Assembly (NCBI GenBank): GCA_023548195.1
Contig: JAJHZJ010000419.1
Location: 3,984,273-4,048,272 of the forward strand
DNA from: Bettongia penicillata ogilbyi
Lineage: Eukaryota; Chordata; Mammalia; Diprotodontia; Potoroidae
Length of the DNA: 64,000 nucleotides
Direction of reading: 5' to 3'
Both the position numbers and the translations under genes were made by a program. Every line of letters starts with the position of its first letter. Position 1 is the first letter of the stretch. This document shows, one piece after another, positions 1-11,321 of this stretch. Under the pieces are notes generated by a model. It searched no databases. It saw only the letters and a list, made by a program, of their open reading frames with translations, and was not told the DNA's origin.

Positions 1-285
1 ATGGCCAACCCACAAGAACTACTACCTTCTTACTTTTGGTGTTATTGAGCCAAACTCTACCAGACAGTGCCACCTGGTGACTGCACATTGAAAGATTATA
101 ATCTGCAGTGTAAAAGGGAGTCCATAGAGACATTTCTCTAAGTGTAAAAATAATTTACAGGCACTACAGCCTCCACAAATAGTATTTCCCTCAGTTACTT
201 TAAGATATCTAGCATTTTCTAGATAGAGATATACTGCATTAGAGTGATATGCCTTACGAGAGGATACTTTTTCCTCCCTGATCCT
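1..285. other. Unassigned intergenic DNA
   Basis: AT-rich sequence with no open frame of interest and no repeat I can recognise. It ends where the first L2 copy begins. Confidence 0.4.
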
Positions 286-1060
286 TTCTTCTCTCTAGGT
301 TTTCAAGATTACACCCTGCTGGTTGTTCTTCTATCTACCTAGTGGCTTCTTCTCTTTTTCCTTCCCTGGATCCTCCTACAAATCATGCTTTCTAATTGTA
401 GGTGTCCCTCCTGGCTCTCTCCTGGACTCTCTTCTCCCTCTATATACCACTTCACTTGGGGATCTCATCGTCTACTGTGAATTTAATTACTATCTTTATG
501 TTGATGATATACAAATCTACCTTTCCTGCTCTAATCTCTTTGCTGAGCTCCAATATCACATCTCCAACTAACTTTAAGACATTCTGAACCTCTCCAGAGC
601 ACATCTTAAACTCTATGGGTCAAAAGAGAATTCATTCTCCTTCTCCCAAACCCTTACTTCCTCTTACTTTTCCTATTACTGTAAATACGTAACACCATCC
701 TCCAAGTCCCTCAGACCCAAAACCTAGAAGTCATCCTGGATTCCTCATTGTCTCTCACTTCCCATATCCAAACTGTTGACAAGGGTCCTTCAACTTCACC
801 TTTGCAACATTTGCCAAATATACCCCCTTCTCTCCTCTGACACTGCCACCACTCTAATGCAGGTCTTTATCACCTCACATCTGGATTACTGTGATAGTCA
901 TCTTCTTTATGATGACTAAAGTTGTTTTCCTAAAATGCACATCTGATCATGTCACCCTCCCTCCAAACTCAATAAACTCCAAAGGTTTCCTAGTGAAACT
1001 CCAAAATTGAAACAAAAGGCTCTTTTTGGCAAAAACCCCTCATAATTGAGCCGTCACTAC
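286..1060 (+). mobile_element. L2 LINE fragment (copy A), RT core to ORF2 C-terminus
   Basis: This is a relic of the L2 (CR1-superfamily) ORF2. An 82-residue open stretch at 323-571 reads VGVPPGS, then SLGDLIV, then LYVDDIQIYLS. These match the L2 reverse-transcriptase series GVPQGS / SLGDLIS / YADD-QLYLS, so the RT active-site box survives as YVDD. Downstream the nucleotide sequence follows the L2 ORF2 end ('gtcatcctggattcctca', 'ctctgacactgccaccac', 'catctggattactgtga') but with several stops and frameshifts. The copy starts inside the RT domain and stops before the L2 3' tail, where copy B begins. Non-functional. Confidence 0.85.
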
Positions 1061-1379
1061 ACATCTGATGATGGTGTTTTCTCAGTCCTCATACATCTTA
1101 ACCTATCTTCTGTATTTGACACTGGTGGCTACCTTCCTCTTTACATTCTCTCCTCTCATATTTTTCATTAAACTACTCTTGAGTGACTCTTCTCCAAGAG
1201 AGCCTGTCTGGTCATTTATTTTCTGTCTCCTATGCTTACTTTTCATTCATATTGTACCCCATGAGGGTATATTGTTCAAGGTTCTACAACAGACCTTCTT
1301 CTCTTCTTCCTTCATGAAGTCTCTCTCAAAAACTTCATCAACCCCCATAAGTGCAACTATTATCTCTATTTAGATTACA

Positions 1380-1452
1380 CACAAACATGTATTACATATA
1401 CATACATGTACACACACATATATAATACACACATATGTGTATGCGCATGTAT
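1380..1452. repeat. CA/TA-type dinucleotide-rich tract
   Basis: Imperfect alternating purine-pyrimidine sequence (acacac, atatat, tgtgta) inside L2 copy B. Confidence 0.75.
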
Positions 1453-2333
1453 GTATTCAGCCCTAGTTTTTTCCTTCCTGAGTTTCAGTTCTGTGTCACC
1501 AATGACCTATTTGACACTCTAAATTCAATGTCAGATATATATGTCAAAACCGAACATATTGATCTTTCCTGCCCAAGTTATCTCTCTTCTAAAATTTCCT
1601 AATTCTGTCTAAGAATCATAAGAACACCATCCTTCCAATCTCTCAGGTTTGTAACCTTGGCATTAAACTCGATTCCTCACTCTTTCTCACCCAACGTATT
1701 CAATCAGTTGCCAAATCTTGCCATTTCTATTTCAATAACATCTCTTTCATCCAACTCCTTTGCTTTACCCCAACAGTAACCAGTTTAGTTTGTGCCTTCA
1801 TCACCCCTTCTCAAGTTTATTCAAATAGCCTCCTAATTGGTTAACCTCACTAAGCCTGTCACCACTCCAGTCAGTGCTACAACATGCTGCCAAAGAGATT
1901 TTCTTCAGGATGTATGTGACCAGGACCCTCTTTTACTCAATCAATTCCACTGAATCCTTTTTGATTCCAAGCACACTTCTCTGTTTAGCTTCAAAGGCTA
2001 ATCCATCTTTTCTGATACTGGCCATTTCTCTTCTTCATTCCTTCTTTTTGCTCTCTAGACCAAATGACCTTTTCTCTCTTTGTTCTTCACACATTACACT
2101 CCCATCTTCCATCTGCATTTGGATTAACCATCTCCTATTTCTGGAATTTGATCCTTCCTTACCTGTCTTGGAGAATGCTTCTTTTCCTTTAAGATACAAC
2201 TCAGGTACCACTTTCTACATAAAACCTTTCCTGATGCACCCAAAGGCTAGTGCCCACATTCTCTCAATATTCTATATTTAACTATTTTGTCTTTATTTGC
2301 ATACATTCTCTTCATACTTATTTTTTATATGCT

Positions 2334-2389
<56 letters not shown>
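2334..2389. repeat. (TCTA)n tetranucleotide microsatellite, about 14 units
   Basis: An uninterrupted TCTA run within the 3' region of L2 copy B. Its length and purity suggest it may be polymorphic. Confidence 0.97.
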
Positions 2390-3363
2390 ATCTACTTGTT
2401 TTTCTCCTTAGAATTTAAGTAGGGTATGTTTCATGCTTTCTTTGTATTCCCAGTTCTTAGCACAAGGCAAAGCACATAGATCCTTAATAAATATTTCTTG
2501 ATTGGCCAATTAATTGACTGCCACTGGGGCTGAATTTTTCAGAAAGGGAGACCAGGCAGCCTAGGGTAGAAAAAAAAGTTTTTAAAATCTAAGAATCATC
2601 TGTTAAGATTTTGAAATATATGCACACACACAGACATACACATACTTCTCTTAAGCATAGATAACCCACAAGACCAAACTCTTGGACTGGAGAAAAGGAA
2701 TATATTAGATGACCTATTGACATATTTTCCAACAAACTGGATGGGGTCTGTCAATAAGAAACACTTTGAAGGGACAGGACCAGAGCAAGCCTCAGGGGTT
2801 GTAATCCCTGTCAGCAGCTGCAGTTCTCAGATTGCTCACCCCCAAAATGCCAAAGACAGCTTCCAAGGTCAGTGAGAAAGCTCTTTCACCTGGGTGAGAA
2901 GGGAATGTGATCTGGCCCCACCAACAGCAACCACTGCAGCAGCAGTGGCAGTGTTCATTTTTTAGAGCCTTCCACCTAAAGATTCTGGGGCAATTGAGCC
3001 ACTGACCTGAATCTCAACCCCAAGTGTTAGTCCTGGGGTGAGGAAGTATGCTGATGTGGTGGAGATGGTAGAGGCTCTGGACAAGGAATTCTACTTGCAG
3101 ATCCTGGGAAGAAAAGCTTGCAGTAGCTCCCAGACCAGAGTGCAGGCCAGGAAAGAAGTAAACTTCACTGTTTTGATTGTGCCACCTTGGAGGAACTGAG
3201 AACTTACAGGTCCCTAGAGTATGCCCTCCTCTTGACAAAGGACTCAAAAGTCAAGTAACTGACTGGGAAAATGCCCCAAAAATGGAAAAAAAAATAAGAT
3301 TGTAGAAGATTACTTTCTTGGTGAACAGGTATTGTCTTCCATTCCTTTGGATGAGCAAGAACA

Positions 3364-4310
3364 ATGCATACCATTAGAGGAAGACATGAAAGTCAAGGCT
3401 TATGCATCCAAAATCTCCAAAATAAATATGCAATGGCTTCAGGTCATGGAAGAACTCAAAAAGATTTTGAAAATCAATTAATAAAGGTAGAGGAAAAATT
3501 GGGAAGACAAATGAGAGAGATGCAAGAAAATCATGAAAAGCAAGCCAACAGCTTGCTAAAGGAGACCCAAAAAAATGCTGAAGAAAATAACACCCTTAAA
3601 AATAGATTAGCTCAAATGGCAAAAGAGGTTTGAAAAGTCAACGAGGAGAAAAATTCTTTAAAAAGTAGAATTAGTCAAATGGAAAAGGAGGTTCAAAAGA
3701 TCACTGAAGAAAATGGTTCTTTAAAAATTGGAATGGAGCAGATGGAAGTTAATGACTTTATGTGAAACCAAGAAATCACAAAACAAAACCAAAAGAATGA
3801 AAAAATAGGACACAATGTGAAATATCTTATTGGAAAAACAACTGACCTGTAAAACAGATCCAGGAGAGACAATTTAAAAATTATGGGACTACTTAAAAGT
3901 CATGATGAAAAAAAAACCTAGGCATCATTTTTCATGAAATTATCAAGGAAAATTGCCCTGATATTCTAGAATCAGAGGGTAAAAAAATATTGAAAAAATC
4001 CACCAAATACGTCCTGAAAAATATCTGAAAATAACAACTTCTAGGAATATTGTAGCCAAATTCCAGAGTTCTCAAGTCAAGGAGAAAATATTGCAAGCGG
4101 TTAGAAAGAAACAATCCAAGTACTGTGGAAATGCAATTAAGATAACAAAAAAATCTAACAGCTTCTACATTAAGGAACTGAAGGGCTAGGAATATGATAT
4201 TCCATAAATCTAAAGAATTAGGATTAAAACCAAGAATCACCTACCCAGCAAAACTGAGTAAAAAAAAAAAACTGAGGAAAAAAAAACTTCAGGGAAAAAA
4301 TGGTCATTCA
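3364..4310 (+). pseudogene. L1/HAL1 ORF1 relic (RNA-binding protein)
   Basis: A decayed L1 ORF1. Residues 1-89 are open at 3364-3633 and contain a heptad-rich coiled coil (KLGRQMREMQENHEKQ; NTLKNRLAQM), the trimerisation segment of L1 ORF1p. After a stop, the coiled coil continues (RISQMEKEV), then the RRM start (GKTTDL, NRSRRDNLKIMG at about 3830-3890) and the C-terminal domain ('aggattaaaaccaagaatca' equivalent, about 4220), with several more stops and A-run frameshifts. In a live element this protein coats the transcript in cytoplasmic RNPs. Not functional here. Confidence 0.8.
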
Positions 4311-4489
4311 ATGAAATAGAGGACTTTCAAGCATTTTTGATGAAAAGATCACAGCTGAATAGAAGCATGAAAAGATCAACAGGAGAGATCCTAAGGGACT
4401 TACTAAAGTTGAACTGTTTACATTCCTACGTGGAAAGATCATATTTATTTGAAACTTTTCTTTTCTCAGTATTGGGTAGCTGGAGGGAT

Positions 4490-4492
4490 TGT

Positions 4493-4523
<31 letters not shown>

Positions 4524-4622
4524 CATATATACACACATTTATATACATGTACACACACATATATATGTATATATATATATGTATGTACACACACATATAT
4601 ATGTATATATATATATATTTAG
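4490..4622. repeat. Compound (ATAC)n / (TATATG)n / (CA)n microsatellite
   Basis: 'catacatacatacatacata' followed by alternating TA, TG and CA runs, inside the HAL1 spacer. The open frames crossing it are low-complexity artefacts. Confidence 0.9.
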
Positions 4623-5435
4623 ACAGAGGGCACAGGCTGAGTTGAATAGGAAGGATATCTAAAAAAATAAATTAAGGAGTGAGAGAGGAATGTCTTGGGA
4701 AGAGAAAGGGAGAAACAAAATGGGACAAACTATCTTTCATAAAAGAGGCAAGCAAAAGTTTATTCAATGGAAGGGAAAAGGGGGGAGGTGAGAGGGAAAA
4801 AGTGAAGCCCACTCTCATTACATTTGGCTTAAGGAGGGAATAATACACTCAATTTGTAATGAAAATTTAACTTACACTACAGGGAAGTAGGAGAGAAGGG
4901 GATAAACGGGGTTGGGGGATGATAGAAGGGAGGGCAAATGGGAGGAAGGACTAATTAGAAGTAAACACTTTTGGGGAGGGACAAGGTAAAATTAATGGGG
5001 GGTAGGACAAGATGGAATGAAATATAATTAGTCTTACACAAAATGACTGTCATGGAAGCATTTTGCAAAGCTACACGTATATAGCCTATACTGAATTGCT
5101 TGCCTTCTCAGTGGGAATAGGTGGGGAGAAAGGAAGGGAGAAAAGTTGGAACTCAAACTTTTAGGAATGAATGTTGAGAATTGTCCTTGAATGCAACTGT
5201 GAAATAAGAAATATGGGTATTGTGGTATAGAAATCTATCTTGCCCAACAAGAAAATAGAGAAGATGGGGATAAGAGAAGGGAGGGGTGTGATAGAAGGGA
5301 GGGAAAATTGGGGGAAGGAATCATCAGAATTCATGGTGTTTTGGGGTGGAGGGAGGGGAGAGAAGGGGAGAAAATTTGGAACTCAGAATTTTGTGGAAAT
5401 AAATGTTGAAAACTAAAAATAAATAAATAAGAATT

Positions 5436-5734
5436 AAAAAAATAATAAATTGTCCTCTTGGGAATAAAGAAGTTACTCTAGGTGCCAAAATGAAGTTAGT
5501 ACATTTCTGTTTTCTGAGTTGTGTCTAAATTTAACATTTTTTCCAGGACCTTTTTACTCAAAAGTAATGAAAGGTAGTCAAAGCTAGTGAGGTAGAAAAG
5601 GTTGGTTGGTTTTTATGAAACTTTTTGATCATTTTCCTCTTCAAAAAAAATAAAAATGTAACTTAGAACCATAATGAATAATTATGGGAACATAATGAAT
5701 AAACTCCTCTCTCTCTCTTTCTCTTCCCCTCCTC
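5436..5734. other. Unassigned sequence
   Basis: AT-rich DNA with a short (CT)n-like patch near 5705-5730. Nothing else recognised. Confidence 0.35.
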
Positions 5735-5865
5735 ACATGCAATTGGGGTTAAGTAACTTGCCCGGGGTCACACAGCTAATAAGTATCTGAGGTCAAATTT
5801 GAATTCAGGTCCTCATGACTCCTGGGTCAGTGCTCTATGCACTATGTCACCTAGCTGCCCTAGTA
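5735..5865 (-). mobile_element. tRNA-derived marsupial SINE, 5' half
   Basis: Read on the minus strand it starts 'ggcagctaggtgacatagtg' and continues through 'gacctgaattcaaatttgac' (B-box region) to the 'gtgtgacc...ggcaagttactta' core. This is the head of a CORE/Mar1-type SINE. Confidence 0.8.
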
Positions 5866-6175
5866 ACACTTGAGAATAAAAAGTTTTACATAGTCCCAAA
5901 TTGTAGTAAGCTATATCCATATTCCCATGATAACATATCCAAATTTGAAAACAAAAGCAAATACATTTGTTAGTAGCCCTAAGCTGATCAGCTAATCATG
6001 TAGCACCTACCAGGTATACATGAAGATAGTCATTAGCAAATTCTCCTTGGTAATGTAAAAGAATATATATCTAATAAATTGTAACAGAGGTATAGAAGCC
6101 ACTTCCCAACAGAAAACTCTGCATCTTTACAGGTAGACATTTCTATACAACCAAGTAGTATAAGACGTTATAGCT
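5866..6175. other. Unassigned sequence
   Basis: Nothing recognised. Confidence 0.35.
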
Positions 6176-6345
6176 CTGGGGAAGGGACCTCAAACATTAT
6201 CTAGTTCAGTCTTATTTCATACAAATGAGCAATCTAAGGTATGGATGTTTGAAAGATGTCCAAAATCACAGAATTAGTGTGAGGCACCTGGGTCCTATGA
6301 CTTCAAATCTGATGTTCTTTCAGAGTCAAGTGCAGAAAAGGGTTC
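6176..6345 (-). mobile_element. MIR/CORE-type SINE fragment
   Basis: 'ggaagggacctcaaacatta' followed by 'gatgtccaaaatcacagaat' and 'gggtcctatgacttcaaatc' is the decayed minus-strand MIR-type pattern. Confidence 0.55.
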
Positions 6346-6505
6346 TTTTTTCTCTTATCTGGTTTTACAGTTGTGGTGTACTCTTTTACTCTTCTTCAGC
6401 GCTGCTTATCTGTAGTGGACCTTTCAAATAATCACACACCCGGCTTGCTACTTAGAATGTGAGATCTACTCTCCCATGGGTTAAAAGATCAAAGGGAATA
6501 TTTGT

Positions 6506-6563
6506 GAAGCATTTATAATCTGTCCTTCAGGAGCTTACATTCTAATACACAAGTCAACAGTTT
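6506..6563 (-). mobile_element. L2 3'-end fragment
   Basis: 'caggagcttacattctaata' is the reverse complement of the L2 3' UTR segment that ends in the 'ctccttgagg' box. Confidence 0.55.
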
Positions 6564-6566
6564 ACA

Positions 6567-6593
6567 AACACACACACACACACACACATACAT
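6567..6593. repeat. (CA)n microsatellite, about 11 units
   Basis: 'acacacacacacacacaca' followed by 'catgcgcgtg'. Confidence 0.95.
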
Positions 6594-6599
6594 GCGCGT

Positions 6600-7000
6600 G
6601 CTCTCAATTGATTGCATATAAATTCTATATAGAAAGGCATTTTACAGTCATACAGACAGCACAGTTACAAAGTTCTCCTATATTTTAAATGCCTAAATAT
6701 AGCTCCTATGGTTCACTCTCCAGGCTACCAAAGCCCTAACTTTTAATGCAAGAAAAATAGGCCAATTTTGATTGATTCTCTAGGAACAACCCCAGGATTC
6801 TGGCACACATTGCTTTCCTTGACAGACCATTTCCAGAAACCTGTGAGCTAATTTCTATCTGAAGTTCTGTAAGTTGCTTTCCCAGTTCTTGCTCTGATTT
6901 TTTTGGGAGGAGGCAGTAGTGGTCTGGACTTGTGATTTCATTTGCATAGGGAACTGGTTATATGAAAATGCATCACAATCTTTCCAACAATGGAATTCCT
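6600..7000. other. Unassigned sequence
   Basis: Nothing recognised. Confidence 0.35.
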
Positions 7001-7002
7001 CT

Positions 7003-7155
7003 ATAATTTAAAATCTTAGAGTTACTTGGGACAAGACAGGTTAAGTGACTTGCCCAATGCCACACTGCCAGCTTGTGTCAGAAGCGTAAAGTAAACCCAG
7101 GTCTTTTGAATAACAAGGAAATCCTTCTACCCATTAAATCAAACTGTCTTTCCCT
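7003..7155 (-). mobile_element. MIR/CORE-type SINE fragment
   Basis: 'caggttaagtgacttgccca' followed by 'gtaaacccaggtcttttgaa' is the minus-strand CORE region and head of a MIR-type SINE. Confidence 0.65.
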
Positions 7156-8285
7156 ACTTTGATTATTCCCCACACCCTGGGTTTCTTTTTTGCCCTTCTC
7201 AGCTCTCTTTTCACCATTTCTACCAGCTGCCCCAGAGCTTTATCAGCCTCAAATTATCTCTGCCACCTCATTCTATATCCTTTTGGTCATGGTCTGCCTT
7301 CTCCTAAAGCCATATCAAATCCTACAGTATGCATCATCAGATTTCTTTTCAAAAGAACAAAAAGCAGGCGGGTGCCAATTATGCTAGAAACCATAATAGA
7401 GAACAGGATTTTGTTGTATGTTTATTATCCCCAACACTATTTTAGTAATCAGAGAAATTAAGACACCATTCAAAGACATGTAGTCTTTTTGGAAGTTTCA
7501 TGAAAATGTCAATCATTTAAACTACTGTACTTCAGCAACGGCATTTAAACTCTCCTGATGTTTCATCTTAGAGCATTAGGAAGAGACTATGAATACAGCC
7601 ATATAACCCACCAAACTGGTTGAAGCCATAAAGTACAATAATAGCTGTTGTTGACATGCTTTTCATAGGGGTGGGATAATCTTTGGGGAAGTGTGTATGA
7701 TTTCTTTTTGTTTCAGTCAAGGTGGCTGACAGAAAATCTGTTCATTTGTATCTGGCTCAGGGAGAAATCCATTTTGAGGGCTTGCCCAAGGCTCTGGGAT
7801 TACTTAGTCCAAGTTCTCTTTGTATTTTATGGCTTCTATGTGTTTTACACCTAATACATCCATCTGAAGTGTATCCCAATTGACTTTAGATTTCTAAGCT
7901 GAGTTAACTCCTTTTGTTACAGTAGTCAGAGAAATGAATTTCCCAAGGGACATGTGAAATTAAATGAACAAAATCTGGACAGGTAGCAGTGTCTGTTATT
8001 AATATTGTGTTAGCAGTCATACATACTGGTTGAGGGAAATTGCTGAATATTTTTTTGCTATTGAATGACAGGGCATAGTGGATCAGTTTTTTTTTTTGGA
8101 GGGGGAATATGGGAAGGGAGAGAGTAAGGGGGAGATATGCTCATTAGGTTGCATTGTATGTTACCTCTCCCCAATTTATGGGAAGGCTTTACAAAAAGGA
8201 CAATAGTTACACAGGATGGGCAGGCAAGGATGGGTATCAATCTGCATTTTTAGAAGGGAAATCTACTTAATTAGTAAGATCAAAG
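7156..8285. other. Unassigned sequence, 1.1 kb
   Basis: Pyrimidine-rich around 7160-7300, otherwise AT-rich. The open frames at 7159-7461 and 7190-7387 overlap in two frames, lack codon structure and resemble nothing. No repeat recognised. Confidence 0.35.
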
Positions 8286-8548
8286 ATACATTTGAATATT
8301 TAGAGTAATAATAACTAACATTTATATGGTGGTTTAAGGTTTGCAATATAATTATGCTGTGTTCTCATCAAAACCCTAGGAAGTAAATGCTCTTATTATC
8401 TCTATTTTGCGGATGTGGACATAGACTCAGGTAGTAGTTAAGTGACTTGCCCAAGGTCACTTAACATCCAACTAGGCTGGAGTTAAACTTAGGTCTTTCT
8501 GACTCCAGGACCAGTGCTCTATCCATTAACTACCTGTCTCTATTGCAT
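8286..8548 (-). mobile_element. Near-full-length CORE-SINE
   Basis: Starts 'aataataactaacatttata', passes 'ggtggtttaaggtttgcaat', 'agttaagtgacttgcccaag' and ends near 'accagtgctctatccattaa'. That is the full order of a MIR/Mar-type CORE-SINE read from its 3' end, about 260 bp. Confidence 0.8.
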
Positions 8549-8631
8549 TGATATTTTTTCATATTGTTTGTGAAAATCTGCAGGACTACATGAGAGGTGA
8601 AATAAAACATAAGTAAAAATCACTATGGCAT

Positions 8632-8845
8632 TGAGCATAGAGGGGGCTAGCTTTAGAATCAGGAAGACCTGGGTCCAAGACCTATCTCTGATACATATTG
8701 GCTAAGAGGACTTATGCAGGTATATTAGCTTCACAGTGACCCAGAAAATGCTCTAAAATGTTACCGTACAAATGAGTTGATGATCTGCATTGGTAGAAAG
8801 ATTTCTACAGAATCAAAATAGATCCAGACTGCTTTTCTAATCAAT
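8632..8845 (+). mobile_element. MIR-like SINE with a distinctive 3' half (copy 1 of 3)
   Basis: The head 'ggaagacctgggtccaagac' is tRNA/MIR-like. The 3' half contains 'gatctgcattggtagaaaga', a block shared with the copies at 23285-23500 and 58498-58675. Confidence 0.65.
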
Positions 8846-9690
8846 AAATGCTACTAAAGATTCTGATGATAATCTTTTGATTTTTCTCTCCTGATTCTGA
8901 GGTGACACAGGGAGGGCAGGTATAGCCCCCAACATCATCCCAACCTTCCTTCTTACTCTCTTATTCTGTTTGTTTTTTATTAACTAGAATAAAGAGAAGA
9001 CCTCAGCTGAGCTGCACAGTCCCAACCAAGCTGTGACTCTCCTCTCATCTCTTGCATTTCCCTGCTCTCTCTCCTCTCACACTTCCCCTTTACCATCACC
9101 CAAGCATGTAACCCTAAATTTTTTTCATCTTAGTTCCCTCATGAGTATATCCAGAAAAAGGAAAAAATAAAGGCAACAGTCAAGTTCATAAGCTGTTTCT
9201 ATTAGGTTGTGTCTCTATATGTACCTCTCTCCACATCTCATTCATCTTAACTTTGGTCCTTACAATGACATCATAAAGTCCTAAGAATTATGGATCACAT
9301 ACTTAACTCAAATTTGTACAGTATTTACTATAGCAGACTGGGCATGTAGTCATCACTTTCTGATTCAAAGTGCAGCAAATATTGCACAACTGCAGGAACT
9401 CAGTACTCAGAGGTGACTATCTCTGTTTTCTACCTTTTTTTAAAATTGAACTTAATCATCAACGAACACAACTTTTCAATATCCAAAAAACAAAAAGAGG
9501 ATTGCTTATTGATCAGGTAACTCATTTTATGTGTTTTTAAAAAGTACATTATATTTAATGGAATAATAACAAAATCGCCCTATTTTGTGTCCCCTTCTGA
9601 ACATCTTTTTGTTTTCTTCAGTGTTTATGATGTTTTATTGATGCTTTTTGCTTGCCTCCTTTCTTTTCCTTTTTTCTCCACATTTCTTTT
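8846..9690. other. Unassigned sequence; pyrimidine-rich block near 8930-9110
   Basis: The segment 8940-9110 has 'agaataaagagaagacctca' followed by pyrimidine-rich sequence. This is reminiscent of a poly(A) signal and U5 of a retroviral LTR, but no boundaries are visible. Confidence 0.3.
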
Positions 9691-10285
9691 ACTGTCCACT
9701 TACAGACAGCTTAGAAAGCTCTTTATGATGCTATTGAAAATGATGAAGGGTCCTAATATTTCACATGACACACATGGCGTTGGAGTTCGCTCGCCTCCAT
9801 TGCTAGCTGTAACGGTCAAGATGACTAATTCTCCCTGGAGCAAAGAACTCACACAAACACTGAATCTATGAAAGAAGAGAGAGAAAAAAAAAGCCTCACC
9901 AAAAGTCCTATTGCACCGAACCTTGTCAATCTGGAGGAGATAGAATCAATTTTGTTTTAATATCAATAGCTAGGATCTATGTAATGCCTCAAGGTTCATT
10001 ACCTAGGAATATTTTTTTAACTGAACTGTAATAATGAGCAAAGTTATCTCAAACCCAGCGGAATACAATTCTAAGTCAACTGAAGAAGATTATGTGTTTT
10101 AACTTCAAAGAATCATTTTAGGGATCATCTCTGTCATGAAGGTGTGTTGTCACACTGTCAGTAAAGAGGCCTCTTAGTAATTGTTCTTTGTAAGATAAAT
10201 AGGAATTCCTGATTCTAGTTCATAGGTCATGATACAGCTATCTCATGAGTGTAGGTTTAGGATTTAGACCTACAAAGGAGGAGGA
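9691..10285. other. Unassigned sequence with locally elevated CpG (9770-9820)
   Basis: A strong pyrimidine tract followed by 'ttacag' (about 9690-9706) precedes a short region with four CpGs in about 50 bases ('tggcgttggagttcgctcgc'), unusual for this window. A frame stays open to 9871. No homology recognised and no good donor site seen, so no exon is called. Confidence 0.3.
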
Positions 10286-10558
10286 AGGAGGGTGAGAATA
10301 AATATTTATTAAACATCTACTCTATGCCAGACATTATACTAAGCACTCTATAAATATTGTTTTATGATCCACACAAAAAACCTGGGAGGTAGGTACAATT
10401 ATTTTCAATGCCATTTTATAATTGAGGAAACTGAGGCAGACAGAGGTTAAGTGACTTTCCCAGGGGTCACACAGCTAATGTTTGAGGACTGATTTAAACT
10501 TAGGTCTTCCTAACTCTAAGACCAGTGCTCTATGTACTGTTGTCAGCTAGCTGCTTAG
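10286..10558 (-). mobile_element. CORE-SINE, near full length; source-like copy for the segment at 13.6 kb
   Basis: Starts with the SINE 3' end 'aatatttattaaacatctac' and continues through 'gaggaaactgaggcagacag', 'gtcacacagctaatg' and 'accagtgctctatgtactgt'. Positions 10406-10550 are about 97% identical by eye to 13631-13757, far closer than two old SINE copies should be. Confidence 0.8.
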
Positions 10559-10559
10559 T

Positions 10560-11080
10560 ATGTCCAGTTCAGTTGGGGCATAGAGTGTATGGAGAGGAAT
10601 AACAGGAGTTAAGACTAGAAATATAAGTGATTGATTTTGGGGGCCATGAATTCTAGGCCAAAAAATCTGAGCTTTACTCTGGAGGTACTAGGGGCCCATT
10701 GAAAATATTTGAACAGGTAAAGCTCATACCTGACAATCACACAAAGGATTGATCAACAGAAGGAAGAGAGGGAAACAAGAAGCAAGTCCACTTGTTAGGA
10801 AGTAATTACAATAGTCTTGGTAATTGGTGATGAGATCCTGTGCTAGGCAGATAATACTGACAACTGCAAATTGAGGATACATGTGAGAGGTATGGAGAAA
10901 AGATCAACAGGACTTAGTAACTCATGTTTAAGAGGTAGGAAAAGGGAAGCTTTCCAACATGGGGGGTTTGGGTGAATGATGATGATGTCATTGACAGAAA
11001 TAGTGAAATTTGAGGGAAGAACATGTTTAGGGGAGAGATAATAATTTGAATTTGGACATGTTGAGTTTGATGTGATCATT
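10560..11080 (-). mobile_element. L2 LINE fragment, inverted
   Basis: Several landmarks match the reverse complement of L2 ORF2 and upstream of it: 'gagctttactctggaggtac', 'ctattacaatagtc'-like pairing at about 10805, 'gtgatgagatcctgtgc', and 'ggacatgttgagtttgatgt' at about 11055. Heavily decayed. The open frame at 10843-11109 on this strand is part of the relic. Confidence 0.65.
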
Positions 11081-11205
11081 TCCTTTGTGTACAGATATTT
11101 TGATTGCATATTAAATTTGCCTGGGGAATAAAATGACTTAGAGAATCATGATTTTTAACTGTGTAATTATTTTAATATAATTTCGCATCTTCAATGCAGC
11201 CAGGA

Positions 11206-11320
11206 AGGCATGCAATAGATTAGAAAGAATATTGTGTTACAAGTCAGAGAGCCTATGTTGAAGTCCTGGTTCTGGCACTTAGTGTGAGACCTTAAGCAAA
11301 CTATTTAAACTTTCTGAGCA
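11206..11320 (+). mobile_element. MIR-type SINE fragment
   Basis: 'caagtcagagagcctatgtt' and 'tgagaccttaagcaaactat' match the head and core of a MIR-type SINE. An L1 3' end follows immediately. Confidence 0.55.
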
Positions 11321-11321
11321 G

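Larger units (their letters stand above)
1061..2530 (+). mobile_element. L2 LINE (copy B), RT motif A to 3' terminus
   Basis: A second L2 copy in the same orientation directly follows copy A. It begins upstream in the RT domain: at about 1080-1135 one frame reads LNLSSVFDTG, a decayed form of the L2 motif-A series LDLSAAFDTV. It continues through the YLYLDY equivalent of YADD (about 1350-1375), a dinucleotide repeat at 1380-1450, the ORF2 C-terminal part, and the L2 3' end with 'ccttaataaatatttctt' at about 2480. The order of segments (motif A lying after copy A's YVDD) shows two elements rather than one. The open frames at 1068-1373 and 1874-2281 are chance frames within it. Confidence 0.8.
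2741..5435 (+). mobile_element. HAL1-type (ORF1-only) L1-derived element
   Basis: The order seen is: a G/C-richer non-coding leader (about 2741-3360) resembling marsupial L1 5' UTRs, ORF1 (about 3364-4310), a purine-rich spacer (about 4440-5040), and a 3' end (about 5040-5435) ending in an A-rich tail 'aaaaataaataaataag'. No reverse transcriptase or endonuclease sequence lies between ORF1 and the tail, which is the HAL1 ('half-L1') layout. ORF1 is broken by stops and frameshifts. Such elements are known to depend on L1 machinery supplied in trans. The exact 5' end is uncertain. Confidence 0.75.

Noticed and set aside
1068..2281. Leu/Phe/Ser-rich ORFs at 1068-1373 and 1874-2281 as membrane proteins
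   Set aside because: They lie in L2 copy B in a frame different from L2 ORF2; hydrophobicity comes from T-rich codons.
2334..2389. Tetranucleotide run as a CRISPR-like array
   Set aside because: No spacers between units; a simple microsatellite. No CRISPR array is present in the window.
4308..4645. ORFs of repeated Tyr/Ile/Met/Thr/His on both strands
   Set aside because: Translation of an ATAC/TA microsatellite.
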